Assembly: GCF_024323335.1 (NCBI RefSeq)
Contig: NC_066584.1
Coordinates: 233,384,994 to 233,448,993 of the forward strand
Source of the DNA: Lathyrus oleraceus
Lineage: Eukaryota; Streptophyta; Magnoliopsida; Fabales; Fabaceae
Length of the DNA stretch: 64,000 nt
Reading direction: 5' to 3'
Shown: positions 23,379 through 37,020 of the stretch, piece by piece
Layout: every line of letters starts with the position of its first letter
How positions within the stretch are numbered: position 1 is the first letter of the stretch
Program-made: the position numbers and the translations under genes
The notes under the pieces: model-generated
The model's database searches: none
Told to the model about the DNA's origin: nothing
What the model saw: the letters and a program-made list of their open reading frames with translations, nothing else

Positions 23379-23717
23379 TTGACTGATGCTGAATGGATTC
23401 AGAGTCGTTACGACCAGTTGAATTTAATCGAAGAGAAGCGTTTGACTGCCATGCGTCATGGTCAGTTATATCAACAAAGAATGAAGAAAGCATTCGATAA
23501 GAAGGTCAGGCCTCGTGTGTTCCGAGAAGGTGACCTTGTGCTCAAGAAAGTTTTGTCTTTCGCGCCCGATTCCAGGGGCAAGTGGACTCCAAACTACGAG
23601 GGTCCATATGTTGTTAAGAGAGCCTTTTCAGGCGGAGCTTTGATGCTTACAACAATGGATGGGGAGGATTTCACTCGTCCTGTGAATTCAGATGCAGTCA
23701 AGAGATACTTTGCCTAA
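23379..23717 (+). pseudogene. E4 integrase C-terminal domain remnant
   Basis: A 112-residue open frame, intact to the natural stop. It begins TDAEWIQSRYDQL and includes KKAFDKKVRPRVFREGDLVL and GKWTPNYEGPYVVKRAF, the GPY/F-type C-terminal module of gypsy integrases, which binds DNA and helps target choice. The zinc finger and catalytic core are missing, so it cannot integrate DNA. It may simply have been kept because nearby RNA signals are needed; whether it is translated is unknown. Confidence 0.85.
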
Positions 23718-23767
23718 AAAAAAAAGTATATGCAAATGAAAAAAGAATGAAAAAGCAGAATAGCTCG

Positions 23768-23916
23768 CTAAGTTGAAAACCCGAAAGGGCGGCTTAGGCA
23801 AAAATGAGCGTCTCGGTGGAGAACCCGCAAGGGTAATCCAGGCAAAAATTAGAGACTTGGAAAAAGATATATTTGCATACCCGCTAGATTGAGTACCTCA
23901 CTCTGGGGCAATCTAG
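23768..23916 (+). promoter_or_regulatory. Three tandem stem-loops after the integrase stop (E4)
   Basis: Stem-loop 1: CUAAGUUG (23768-23775) with CGGCUUAG (23790-23797), inner CCC-GAAA-GGG. Stem-loop 2: UGGA (23817-23820) with UCCA (23837-23840), inner CCC-GCAA-GGG. Stem-loop 3: CUAGAUUG (23884-23891) with CAAUCUAG (23909-23916). Each is followed by GGCAAAAATxAG-like sequence. E3 has the same set with paired stem changes. Confidence 0.6.
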
Positions 23917-26900
23917 GCAAAAATTAGGGATTTGGCAAGTAACTGCATCCTGACAAGACTTTCTGGTTCATCAGTTGTCATTTCGTCAAAGGATTCTCGA
24001 TTCGTAGTCAACTGAAGCTTCGGATACATCGAGATTCAAATTTGGTAGAGAAAGGATCATTATGTTCAATGTAGCCCTTTTCCAATATATATCACTGATT
24101 TCAAATTTGTACAGATCTATGGAGTCTTGCCATTTGCAGACTACCATTCTATCAAATCAATTTGAGCTTTTTATCCAATTATTTGCACTCTTATTTGTTT
24201 CAATTCAACAAATGTTTTGCATGTTTTAAATTGATAAAATGTCATTGTTTTAAACAAATCAAATTTTTCAAAATTTTTGTTTTAAACAAAGTGAACATTC
24301 ACAAGATTGAAAGGATACTCAAGAATATCTCAGTGCTCTCCCGAGGGTGGCATGATTCCCAACAGGTAAGACATTTGTTCGTATTCCTGGTTTGGTGGAA
24401 TTTTCTTTCTTCAGATCTTTGTTGAGGTTGTTCCTCAAACAGAGTTGTTGTTGGGGTTGTTCCCCAGTACAGTCGCAAGTGATTTGTTGTTGAAGACTTC
24501 ATTCTCCAGCAGCAGTTTTCCCTAGCATGGGTGTTTTTCTTGAGAAGTTTCGGCGGTTGATGGTTTGTCATCCTGGTGCCCCGTCACTTTCTCCAGTGGG
24601 TCGTATGCCCCAGACTTTATTTGTCTCCTCAGCATAGTCATGAGTGTAACTGTTGATTGATACTCCCCTCGGAGTTGCGATGAGAGCTGTCATTAATATC
24701 CCCACCAGGGTTGTAAGTGGAGTTGTTACCGCTTTCCCCCATGCAGTGTGCCAGCAGGATTTGTATGTTTCCTCAGCACGATCGCTTTCTGTTTGAAGAC
24801 TCGGTAAGTCGGTGGTTTGATACCCGGTACTTTACCCTTTCCCCGGCGAAGTCGTCTGTGGAATTGTTGCTATCTCTCCATCAGAGTTATTCTCTCCGGC
24901 AGAGCAGGATTTATTTTCCTGAGCAGTTTTGATTTGGGTTGACATCCCAGTTTTGCAATCATCTTTTCCTCAGCTTAGTCTGCGGAATGTTTGTTGTGGC
25001 AGTTTCGCCTGTGAATACTCCTTCAATCCCCAGCATGGTCGGACGATGGCTCTAGCCTCCAGTGAACGGATTAATTTCCCGACTGTTTGTGATCCCTAGT
25101 AGAGTGGCTTGTATTGCAGAATCTACTCGTTGTGATCAGTTTGCTGTATATTCTCCCCAAGCGGAGTGGTTTATTGCAGAATTTACTTGATTGATCTGTC
25201 CTCCCTCAGTGGCTTGTTCCCCAAGAGAGTAGCCGACAGTTTTCCCCAGTAGAGTTGCTTATGCAGTTAGATTCTACCTGGATGATATCATTCTCCCTCA
25301 GTGGGTTTTCCCCCAGCGGAGTTATGTGGAGTTGCTTCTACAGCAGTTTGCGCTTATGCAATGCACTTTCCTTTGCTTCTCAGTTGACACTGGGATCCCC
25401 TGCAGATCTTTGCTTCTCAGCATGTGGATCTCCGCAGATTGGCTCTCCAGCTGGTTTTTCCCCTGGAAGTATAATACCGGACGTTTGGTTCCTGAACCTG
25501 TTTGTGTTAGAATTGTCTGTTTTGTCAGCATTCATCAAGCATAAATCACGCATATTCATGCACATTCATAAACATTCAGATATTCATGTTGCATTTCTTG
25601 CCATATATCTTTTGTTTGTCGTGTCTCCCGCTATGGTGATATAGATCTTCTTTACAGATCTCCCCAAGCAGATGTTGGGTGTTTAAAATCTCTCCATATA
25701 GAGTCAACCCCATAAGCAGAAAATGTTTGTCTTTCCTTCTGCAGTTCCCCACTGAGATATATCCTCGTGGATGATGGTTTCTTCCGTTTCCTCCCAACAC
25801 ATATATTGGGATGGATTTTCCTATTTGAGTTATATCCTCATTAGGACGTGTCTTGATTCAGTCTGTCTTTTCGGATCATTCCCGAATTGGCTATTTGTCA
25901 AAATATCTTGTGCTTCCCAGTGGGTTGTTCCCCAGCGGAATGTTTTTTGGGCCTCTGCCTACAAACCAGCAGTTGTAAGTCCTATCTTTTCCTGGCTTTC
26001 TTGACAGAATTTGTGGTTATACACCTTTTATTCTCCAGCCAGAGTTTTGGTTTTCTACCCGTATACTCGGTAGTTGTAAAATCCTATTTTCCTGCTCTTC
26101 AGCAGTTTGTGGTTTGTTATAAACCCTATTTTGGTTTCCCGTGCGGATTTGTGATTTGTTCTATCCCCACGCGGAGTTGTTGGTCTTCTACCCCGTATTC
26201 GGTAGATGTAAACCCTAATTTTTGTGGTTATCTTCATTCAATATTTGATGATGATTTTCCTTTGCTTGTATAAGTTGCTCAGATCAGCACTTATATCCTC
26301 AGCAAGTCTTTTGTGGATAATTGCCGTATGCTAGCAATTTTATCCCCAGTGGGTCTTTTCACCGTATGCTAGTGATTTGTTCCCCGGATCATTGGTTGTT
26401 TACCAGTGTATCCCCAGCTAGTCTTCTGTCGATAATTGCCGGATGCATGCAATTTATCCTCAGCAGTCCGCCTTTCATTTACCCTTTTGTTGGTAATGTC
26501 TGTTGCTCCTTTTGATTGGTCATCATTATATACCTAGTTTGGTATCCCGATACCTTTCTTTTCGGTTGATTTATCCTTTATTAACCCAGTAACCGGTTGT
26601 GGATAGTCTTCCATGCGAGTATATTATTCACGGTCTGCCGGTAATGAATAATATGTCTCATGCACTCTTCAGTCGAAACCTTTTGCGTTTCCCCGGTCGA
26701 GTAAGATTCGTTATTTCCCTTTGTGGAGTCGAATATTTCTTGTTGTTGGATAATTGCCGGATGCTTGCAATTTATCCCTTTGAGTTGTCTTTCGTTTACC
26801 CGGATGCTTGGTATCGATTGTCTCTCTTTTTGGTTAGTCACCTATTATATACCCAGTAACCGGTATCTCTGGTGTCTTTTCCTTTCGAGTGTATTATTCA

Positions 26901-28275
26901 CGGTCTGCCGGTAATGAATAATATATCTCATGCGCTCTTTAGTTGGAATCCTTTGTTGATTTTCCCCAACTGAGCAAGATTCGTATTCTTTGTAGAATCG
27001 AATAGCCATCCTTTAACCAGTTTGTGTTTCGGATGATGAGTGTTTTGGAAGTGAAAACCAATTCATGTTTTCGGTAGATCACCTATTATATACCCAGTAA
27101 CCGGTATCTCTGGTGTTTCTTACCGTGCGAGTTTATTATCTACGTTCTGACGGTAATAGATAATATATCTCATGCGAGTTTCTTATCCACGGTCTGCCGG
27201 TAATGGATATTATATCTCATGCACTCTTTGGGTTTGTGTCCCCATTTGAGTAAGATTCATTTTCCCGTTGTGGATTCGAATGCCCATCCTTTAAGTTGTT
27301 TTGCTTTTTTTAAGCCCTCCTTTCGGATGATGAGTGTTTTGGAAGTGAAAACCAATTCACGTCTTCGGATCTTATCCTTAAACAACCCAGTAACCGGTTC
27401 AGGATAATTTTCCCTTTCGAGTATATTATTCACGGTCTGCCGGTAATGAATAATATGTCTCATCTGAGTATTCTATCCACGTTCTGACGGTAATGGATAT
27501 TATATCTCGTTCACTCTTGAGTCGATCTTCTGATTGTTTTCCCCTCAGAGTAAGATTCATTTTCCTTGTGGAATTGAATGTCCATCCTATAAACAAGTTT
27601 GCTTTTCTAGCTCTCTTCAGGATGATGAGTGTTTTGGAAGTGAAATCCAATTCACGCTTTGGTCGGTCACCTATTATATACCCAGTAACCGGTATCCTTG
27701 GTGTTCCCTCCTTTCTGCTCCCTATCATGACTTCGGTCCCCCTGTGGAGTCAGATTTTTCCTGAGTTTGTTACCCGTATGCCTGGTAACATCTCATTTTC
27801 TTTGTTACTTTCCCTCAGTGGAGTTTTCTGTTGCTTCTCCTCAGGAGTCAGCTTGTGTCTCTCCAATGGATTTATTCTCCATTTGGAATTCTTTTCCCCA
27901 GTGAGAGTTCTTCACTCTCCAGTGAGTTCTCCAGTCTGTTTTCTGTTTTCTAATCAGAGTCGTGTCTTATTGACGTTATGTCAGTTTTGTTCTTCCCCAG
28001 TTTAGAGTCGTGTATTGTCTACCCATCTCATTTCTTTTATTATCCCCATAGAGTCTTGTCAGAGTCTCTGTTCTTGGTGAGTGTACTACTCCGATGGATC
28101 GTCTTTTCTTCTGTGTGAATCATATTCCCCACAGAATTTGCGTCTTTTGCATACATACATCTGCATCATGAGGTCTCTTAGGGACCAAAATTTGTCTCAT
28201 TACTGTTATTTAAGCCCATTCTACCGCGTCGAGATGAAGATTTCTAGACTTCACTTCTCCGGCTAGAATGACCTT
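23917..28275 (+). other. E4 long 3' untranslated region
   Basis: About 4.4 kb without a recognisable gene. From about 24430 to 25960 it is rich in CCCCAGxGGAGTxG-like words. From about 26590 to 27710 it holds six degenerate copies of TTATTCACGGTCTGCCGGTAATGAATAATAT and several of CACCTATTATATACCCAGTAACCGGTAT. The E3 3' region carries related words on the opposite strand. The short ORFs have no retroelement match. Confidence 0.7.
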
Positions 28276-28288
28276 AAATAGGGGCATC
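28276..28288 (+). other. E4 polypurine tract
   Basis: AAATAGGGGCATC directly before the 3' LTR; E3 has GAATAGGGGCAGC in the same place. This is the expected start of plus-strand DNA synthesis. Confidence 0.75.
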
Positions 28289-31200
28289 TGTAAGACCCCA
28301 ATTTTGGGCCCTAAGATCCCTCATGGCCCATATCATTCATATCATAACCTCAAGGATCATTGCATGCCTTTGTCCCCTTCTAGTGGGTAGATTGCCTTAT
28401 GGTTTGTTCCTTGATCACCAAGCATACTTTGCATTTGTATATCTTTGCTTTCATATGTTTATCATTCAAAAAGTACAAAATATTGTCAGTCTAACCTTGT
28501 TGCTTGCAGTTGAAGCAATCATCAGCAATTAGGTCAAAGTCAGCCACAGTCAGTCAAAGCAATGGATGATGGCCATTCTTGCAGAATTTGGGCATCATGA
28601 TTATTAATCAAAAGTTCATACATCTTGAGACATCATTTGAAGTCAAGTTCTCAAGGAATTAGGGTTTGGAATTCATCAGAAGAAGTTCAATCAGTCCAAA
28701 ACCCTAGAAAAGTCAAACTTGGTCAACTGTTGATTTAATCAAAGATTTGATGGATAGAATTGATTTGAAGGAGTTCATTCATGCTTGTATAAGCCTCATA
28801 TATCATGTTCAACCTCATCATGGAAGAAAATCAAGCCAATCAGAAAATTTTCCAGAAATAGAAAGTGGACCTGTAATTTCAACTGCCAAAAATGGAAACT
28901 TCTTGATCTTAAACTTGCATCATGATACAAGCTTCAAATGAATTTTTGCCCAACATGAAAGTTGAAGATCTTGTCTTCCCATTTTCAAAAAGTCCAAGAA
29001 CATCAAAATCCCATGTGTGGTTGTCAAGATATGATCAAATCATTTTCATCAATTTTTGAACTTCAACAAGCCATATCTCTCAAACCATAAGGCCAAATTT
29101 GGTGGGGTTTTTTCCTACAAGCCACATTTTTCATACTCTTTCCAAAAATATAAATTTCATGACCTAAAACCTTACCATTCAAAATGGCATTTTTGGACCT
29201 TTTTCATTCAAATTCAAAGTTTGACCAAACTTTGACTTTTTGAGTTTTTGACCGTTTCTTGATTTGGTCAATTGGGAAATGTTCCATATCACATTTGTGA
29301 CTTGTTCCAATCCCAAAACCATGTCCATACCATCATCCCATCATTTTGAATCAAAATGCACATTTGGCAATATTGCAAATAGAGGTACAAAAAGAGTAAA
29401 ACCAGTACAACATGCTGCAGCATTCCATATGTACAACCAAAGCAGCAGAAATGCAGTCTGTTTCCAGCCTGATTGCAGGCCCATTCGCAGCAAACACACC
29501 CTCCATTTTTTCCATTTGTTCCACAATTAGCAATTTGCAAAATGATCATTACACACAAAACCAGCTTATCATTTGATTAAGTGGTATTAAACAGGTGATA
29601 TATAATGGTTTTTCTGTCCAAACAAACCCTAGTTCTGCAGCCTACCACACAGAAAATACACATTCTCTCCTCTCTTGCAAATTGGTATTTTGGCTCGAAG
29701 TGAAAGGATCATCACAAACCACAAGAAACTCTTGCTTCCTTCACTACTTGGACAACATTTTGAGTGCATTTTCACCATCCAAACCAAGCTGGAACCCTGT
29801 CCTCTCACTCTGTTTTTGCAAGCATCCTTTAATGGCAATTCGAGTTGTGGAAGTTTCCAAGCAAGTTTGAGCTGAACAAGCTTCATCATCCTTCACTACC
29901 AAGCACAATCTCCAACTGTTTGAGCTTGAATCGACCAAAGCACCACTGTTTCAACATTTTCTTCCAAAACAAGTAAGTAATCTATCTTCTCTTTTTGCCA
30001 TGCCATACTATGTTTGTGAAAGATCCTCAAATGCTGATTCTAGATTGCTTTGCCCTGTTTGAATTGATGCCCTCAGGAGGGAGAAATCTGAAAAATAAGA
30101 TTATTGGTCCTTTGCATTTCTGGTTGAATCTCACTCCATAGTTTGTTGTGCTGAAAATTATGCTTGGTTTTGTCATCACCATGCTTGAATACAGCTTTTG
30201 GTTTACTTGATTTTACTTTCTGAGTATGTTGAAATTTCATGATAAATGTGTACATGTGCTGTTAAAATATTTGTCCTGTCCAGACTTTGCTTGGATGATG
30301 AGTGCTGTTATGGCTGGTCGATTTTTGTGCTGCTGTTGAGTACAAATGCTATGCTGCTATCTGCTGTTGTGTTTTTGCTTGGTTTGATTTTAGTTTGATG
30401 TTTTTTTTTTAAACATGATGAGCACATGATAATTATGACTGTTGCTGTAGACTGATGAATGAATTAGGCTGCTGCTACAACCTGCCCTGTCCAGTTTTGT
30501 GTTCATGACTAATTGTTGCTTTGTTATGGATTGATGTTTGAATAATGATGAATCATGAGCATGAACCTGATGTTGTTGCTACTGTTATGCTTGAATCATG
30601 AATAGGCCCAGAATTTTCCAAGATCCATGTCTTGCTTTGTCATTGGTTGGTGCTACACATGAAAACCTTGCTGCATTTTTCTTGAAATCCCATTTGAATT
30701 GTCCTGAAATCCATGCATGAACATATTGTATGCTGTTGTTTGGTTGCATTATGGACATTAACAATGCCATATCAGTCATGTATTATTGGAACTGCAATTA
30801 CCATGACCTCAATGTTAATTACATGGAACTATGCTCGTGTTTATTTAGTTGCTAATTGATATTACCTGAGCCAATACCATGTTGATTGTATGCTGATCAA
30901 ATTTGTTTGGATATGGATGAACACATTGATGCCATGCTAAACCTTGCTGCAGTTTTAAAACATGAATGTTGCTGTTGTCTGTTTGCAATATGAATATCAC
31001 AATCACTTGTTCATGCTGTTTGTCTTTTGGTGCTTGAAATTCCATGTTGCTGTTGGTTTTTGACTGATTGATAAAGCTGGAACATAAATTTTGCTGCTTG
31101 TTTGAAACTCTATGGACATGTCCAGAAATCCACCATAATTCATGTTATGTTTGTTCGTGCTGTATGCTGTTGTTTAGCTGCTATGTGGTTTGCCATAATA

Positions 31201-34200
31201 GAATATTGATTAATGATTACATGATGATGATTATTGTATGCTGGTCGAATTTTACATGAACTTTGTCTTTGCCTTGCTGACTGCCATGCCTCTTGACTTT
31301 TGGTTGAGAAAATATTTTGGTGATGAACTTGTTTTGATTACATGATAAACATTGACCTGCTGCTGTTTCAATCCTATCATTTCCAGAAAATCTATGAGAC
31401 ATGTGGCCTGCTATTGTTTGTATTTGTTTGAACATGTTGTCACTGTTATACTGTTAGCCATGCTGTTGTTTGGTTGCTTGTTGGTTAGAACTTCAATCAA
31501 TGATGATTTTGATGAATACATGAGCTGCCATGCTGTTAAACCTCAAACTGTCCAATAATTTTTTTCATGCTGTTGCCTGTTATTGTTGTTTATGCTGTTG
31601 GCCATTGCTGTAGACTGGTGATGAATGCTGTTAGTGCTTGAACCATAAACTTACAAGATTTCCTCATGAACTGTTGGCATTGGTTTGTTGTTGTGTTATG
31701 GTTGTATTGAAGAATCCTGTTAAATGCCCTGCTGTTGTAATTGCTGACCAAGTTTTGGTGTGGATGTTGGTAACTACACATGTATGTCCTGCTGCTACAC
31801 ATTTCCATGACCATGCTGTTTATGTGCTGTTGTGTAATCTACTTGTTTCGAGTGTTAGTTGAGGATTATGAGCATGAAGTGATGAATGTTGCTGTCATGA
31901 AAACCTAGCATATTTCTAGAAATCCAGTTCATATATGCATGAGTGTTGATGGCTGCTACTGTTGGTAATTACATGAATCATTGCTTTTGCCATTTGTCTA
32001 CCATGTTGTTTGAATTTGGCATGCTGTTAATAAACCATGAACATGATTGCCCTGCTGTTCATGAGCTTTACATCTGAATTTCCAAAATCTATGTGAATGA
32101 TGATTGCATGATGTTAAGTTTGTGCTGATGTTTGTTTGCAATTGCCTTTGCTGCTTGAACCTTAAAGTCTCATTTGAAAAAACCAGAAATTTGAACTTGT
32201 TTGGCCATGTACTGTTCTATTGGCTGGGAGCCAATCAGAACATTTCGTTTTGCCTTGCCAAAACGCAGTAGTTTTGATTAATGAACCCAATATTACAACT
32301 CTGCCATTGTTGACTTTGTTTGACCATGCATTTTTGTTCACATTTCATCCATATTTCACCCAATTTCACAAATCATTTTCTCCTTCATTTTTCATCAAAA
32401 AATCTTGAAATTTTTTCCACATGTTCACAAGAATGTCCTTTATTTTATGGTGAATTTTAATTAATTTTTCATTGGCTGGATTTTAATTGGTAATTATTTT
32501 CTTGGCATGTATGCCAAAATGATACATTGTGCCATTCCTTTTGTGAAATTGTCATGTTGTATCCAATGCCTTTAAAATTTTTTATGGTGAAACTAGACAC
32601 ATTGATCTTCATTTCCATATAGAGTTTGTGCATTTATCATTTGTGGATTGAGAGTTATGATTTTTTGAAGTTGTGTGTTGCATTTGGTGCTATACCATGA
32701 TCATGCATTTTCACAATTTTTGTTCACACACTTCCCTACATCCAAATCACTTGAAATTTTGCATGAATGATCCCTTGTATGTCTAATTGATGTATGAATT
32801 TTCTTGGAATTAATCTTGCTGTTTTCCATTTGATTAAGAATTTTCTTCCATATGTGGTCATTTGTTGATTTTTTGTGCTATGCCTTGCCAAATCTTTTGT
32901 GAAATTCTCAAATCTTATTGTATGATCATGAAATTTCATATGTGATAACTAGACATCTCAAGCTTTGCATTGGTGTTAATCTCATTCATTTCTCTTCTGT
33001 TTTCAAATTGATGTGATTTTTTGAAGTTGACCCATGCTTGTTGACTTTCACCATGCTTACTTGAATTTGATTTGACTTCATGAATTTCATTGAGTGCCTT
33101 CCTCTCATCCAAATGCCATGAAATTTTGCATGTATACCATGTTAGATGTTAGGATTGAGTGTGATTTATTTCATAATTTTTGAAAATGCTTGAGTTGACT
33201 TTTGAATGAAGTCTTTGCTGTTGACTTTTGTATGCTTCCATTGCTATGCTTTGCATTCATTTGTGTATGAAATGGCCATGATGCATGATATGATTATGAA
33301 TTCAATTGAGAATGCTTCTTGAATGTTTAAACTTGGTTTGGGTTGACTTTTTCTTGCTGCCTTGACTTTTTCTTTCATCTTTGACCCTAGGCTAGTCCTA
33401 GTGGTCTTGTAAGCTTACAATTGAGCTGTTTGTTTCAGGTTGAGCACCAATGCCCCAAAGACCTTTCAATTTTGATTGAGTTGGTTTGTTTATCATGTGC
33501 TAACAACTTGTTTTGTAGGTGACTCATATGCTTGAGTCTTTGTGCCTTGCACAATTGGTCCCACTGTGTGACTATTGGTTCATTTCCTTTTGGTTTTGAC
33601 TGTTGACTTGTTTACTAATGAGTTTGACTTTTTCAGGTGCTTTAGTTGCCTAAGTTCTTTGAACTTGATTGCTTGCTTTGCTTTTTAGCATTTGCTTTGA
33701 GGTATAATTACTTCTTCTTCATGTAGTCTGGAGACCCGGTCTGTTATTTGACCGGGCAAACTGTCTGAAGTCCTCCTTAAGAGGCAATGCCTGTGTTTGT
33801 TTAAATTTGTCCTAAGCAGGAAAAGTCCTTCAAGTAAGGCAATTGGTGGAAGGTAGGGATAAGCAATCTATCCCCCACTATTCAGTGTGTCCTCTCTTTG
33901 CTCCCAGTACCTGGTTGAAGCAATGAGATAAATACCCAAGATCTAATCGAGTCAATAACGTGGAGAGAGTTCCTACTTTCTGAACTCCCACACTTTCTTT
34001 GATGCTCTCTCTGATTTGAGATTGAAGCAATGAGGCACACCCCTCATCTCCTATTCATCTGCTTCACCTGAGTCCCTCAATGGCCAGGTTAAGAGCAACC
34101 TTTACCCATTACAGTGGACTTTTAAAGTCAAACCCTCTTGTGTGAGCCCCCATTGTTTGGCTATAGAGTGTGCTGTTTGCTATTCATTGATTGATTGATT

Positions 34201-36075
34201 GCTTCATGTGCACTTGTTTGCTTATATGTTATGCATCTATCATCATCAATTGCCATTAATGCATGATCATCTCATTTGTTTTGTGATGCTATCATTGTTG
34301 TTTGCCCATTGAGGACAATTGTAAGTCCATTGCTTTGGCATTTGCTCCTGTGATATGGAAGGATAGAGTGTAAGACCTCATTGGTCACTCATATCTTCTG
34401 TTGTTTGGTTTTGTATGTGAGGATACAGTTATAAGTCCCTGTAAGTTGGCATCTGTTATCCTGTGATCATAATTTGATCTGTGTGTTTGTATGTGAGGAT
34501 ACAGTTATAAGTCCCTGTAAGTTGGCATCTGTTGTCCTGTGATCATAATTTGATCTGTTTGATTTGTATGTGAGGTTGCAGTTATAAGCCCCTGTAAGTT
34601 GGCATCTGCTTTCCTGTGATCATAGTTTGTGCATCTGTTGATGTGAGGTTGCAATTATAAGTCCCTGTAAGTTGGCATTTGCATACCTGTGATCATATTG
34701 TTGCTCTTGTTCTTGTATGTGAGGATCCATTGTAAGTCCCTGTGATGTGGCATTGGATTTCCTGTGAGCGTACTGTGGGGTTAACCTAAGTCCAGATAGA
34801 TTGGCAGTTGACTTCCATATTTCATCTTTGTTCTTTTCTTTTGAGGAGATCGGTGTAAGTCCATTGAGTGGCATCTGATATCCTGTTCTGTTTTAGGAGA
34901 CTGGTGTAAATCCATCTATTGGTATCCGGTATCCGCTTTTATTTCTTTGCCTGTGGAGATTAGTGTAAGACCATTGAGTGGCTTCTGACATCCCGTTTTG
35001 TTTTAGGAGATTGGTATAAGACCATTGATTGGCATCCGATATCCGCTTTTGCTTGTTTTGTTTGTTTGTTATTATTCATTGCTATTCCAAAGGACACACT
35101 TGAATCATCTGCTATATGATTTCAAGAAGTGAACCTTCTAAGAAGTTTTACTATCCATCCTTCATCCATTCATCATTCATTATGTCCTAAACCTTTTCAC
35201 ACTTTATCTTTCAAACTTGACATAAGTGTTGTGCAAACATCTTCATGTTTTTTCTAACTAAAAACCTGGACTCAAGTCCTTGACCTTTTTTCAAACTTCA
35301 TTTTCATAATACTTATTTGAATTGATCTTAATCATACTTTGACTTCATTTTCATAATCATAATCAGTAACTCCACTCATTCACTTGTTTTGGCTTTGTCC
35401 ATTAATCTTTTCATACATGAGTTTTAGGTCTGATTTATCTTAGTGGTTGATGTTAATCTCACCTTCTGTCTTTAGTGATTGAATTGTAAGTCGTCCTCGC
35501 CTATTATAGGGTTAACCCCTCTCTGGCCAGTTGAAGCTGTTCTCACATGGTGGACGTTGTTGTCTGTATAAGGTTGAGTTTTCTCCCGTGGATAACGTAA
35601 GACCTAGGGTTTGTGTTTAAAATTGAACCTAACCCACTTTTGGAAATCTTTTAGCCGAACTACGGCGTTCTGATCCTTACCTTTGATGGAAGGTACGTAG
35701 GCAACGGGTTCATCCGTTCGAACCCAATACCCAATAATAATAAAACTTGTATATTCTTTTCTCACCATCCCAATCATGTTTGCACAATCTTTATGTCATA
35801 ATAAATAATAATCTTTTACAACAAGTGTGAAAAGGGCTCCCTAGGAGTACCTAGGACGTAGTGGGTGCCTAACACCTTCCCATTGCGTAATTTACCCCTT
35901 ACCCAGAATCTCTGATCTTTTTATTAGTTTTCTACGTGTAAAACTTCATAGGCTTTTGTTCGCTTTTTAGCCAATCCTTTGGATAAATAAAAGTGCGGTG
36001 GCGACTCGAAATTGAATGTATCTCTTAGCTTATGATTTAATCGATAGATCATATAGCGACGAATACACCGCTACA
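28289..36075 (+). repeat. E4 3' LTR (7787 bp)
   Basis: Near-identical copy of 13355-21140. Differences I noted: T15421/G30356, A18956/C33891, a T/A change near the end (AAACTTCTTAGG versus AAACTTCATAGG), and three single-base length changes in T or A runs. It ends GCTACA followed by the TSD. Confidence 0.95.
33735..33756 (+). promoter_or_regulatory. Conserved LTR hairpin, E4 3' LTR
   Basis: Same sequence as 18800-18821 (CCCGGUC, UGUUAUUU, GACCGGG). Confidence 0.6.
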
Positions 36076-36080
36076 CACCG
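36076..36080. repeat. Target site duplication of E4, right copy (CACCG)
   Basis: Pairs with 13350-13354. Confidence 0.95.
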
Positions 36081-36805
36081 GACAAACTGTCCTGGAAATA
36101 ATGAATGAGCAACTGATCATTATCCGTTTGGATAGACATTTTCGTGGCATACATGACCAGGTGGCTGAGCGGGCAAGTGTTCCCCTTGTACTTTTCAAGG
36201 TCTGGGACCTTGAATTTGACAGGAATTTTCACACCGGGAACTAAACAGAGCTTGGCGGCAGACTTGCCGAACAAATCCTTTCCTCGAAGGGTTTTCAATT
36301 CCTTGCGGAGTTCAAGAAATTGGTCATTGATTGCGTCCATCTTCTCATGAACATCTGGGCCCTCAGACGGCTCAGAACGATAGATGGTGTCGTCTACCCT
36401 GGGAACGGTATGCACGACAGGAGGAGGCACAATAATGACCGGGCTAGATGCCGACATGGAAGCAAACGTTGGCGCAGGAATGTCAGGCATAAAACCAGGA
36501 GGCATACCCCACGGAAACCCGGACGGCATGGCTGTTGGCACAGAATGGGCACTGGCAGCTGGCACAGTTGAAGAGACAACCTCAAAGATAACAGTCCTCT
36601 GGGGAGGAGTTGCAGGTGTTGGAGAAGGCTGATTCTGAGCAGCTAGGAAAGACTCCATCAAAGTACTCAGTCTGGCGACTTCCTCTTTGAGCTCGCGGTT
36701 CTCTTGCTCAAGATGATTCATCAATCTAGAAGAGTTGGCTCTGGTGTAGTACCGATGAGTCAGCTTGACTTCAAAATAAATGAAGAGCACAGAGTTAGAC
36801 CACAA
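36076..36805 (-). pseudogene. gag: E1 gag, N-terminal part (right of the E4 insertion)
   Basis: Starts at about 36805 and is open to the insertion. It has a probable coiled coil (NHLEQENRELKEEVARLSTL at about residues 29-48), then a Pro/Ala/Ser-rich linker, then the start of the Tat-type capsid ending LLIHYFQDSLSG. The frame resumes at 13354. E2 gag has an equivalent FFQDSLSGASLDWYME, showing that the insertion split a conserved capsid motif. Confidence 0.88.
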
Positions 36806-37020
36806 GACCAGAGGCTGAGAAAAACACCTGCTTATGCAAATGATGCATGCAATGCTCGTGCATATGATTTGTTTTTATTTCCGAAGGAACTTTAGGGTAT
36901 TATTTGCAAATTTTGAATATTAAGCATTTGATCGTATATGGAAAATATCTCATCCAGTATATTTGAGAAAAAGAAGTACAGCATTGTCAATCATTACAAG
37001 AGAAAAGGAAAATAAACATC

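Larger units (their letters stand above)
13355..36075 (+). mobile_element. E4: complete non-autonomous Ogre-type element, 22.7 kb
   Basis: Plus-strand element with two 7.8-kb LTRs, PBS, PPT and a perfect 5-bp TSD. The internal region (21141-28288) is only 7.1 kb and holds scraps of ORF1, gag, protease, RT and integrase instead of working genes. LTR end GCTACA, a six-base spacer and PBS match E1, so its LTR ends are E1-type. The LTRs differ at very few places: by eye I noted about three substitutions and three 1-bp indels, so insertion was very recent. It must be mobilised by proteins from other Ogre copies. Confidence 0.95.

Noticed and set aside
13355..36075. The 7.8-kb duplication as an assembly artefact or segmental duplication
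   Set aside because: TG...CA ends, PBS, PPT and a perfect TSD that restores the gag frame all fit a retrotransposon insertion. Long reads would still be the final proof.
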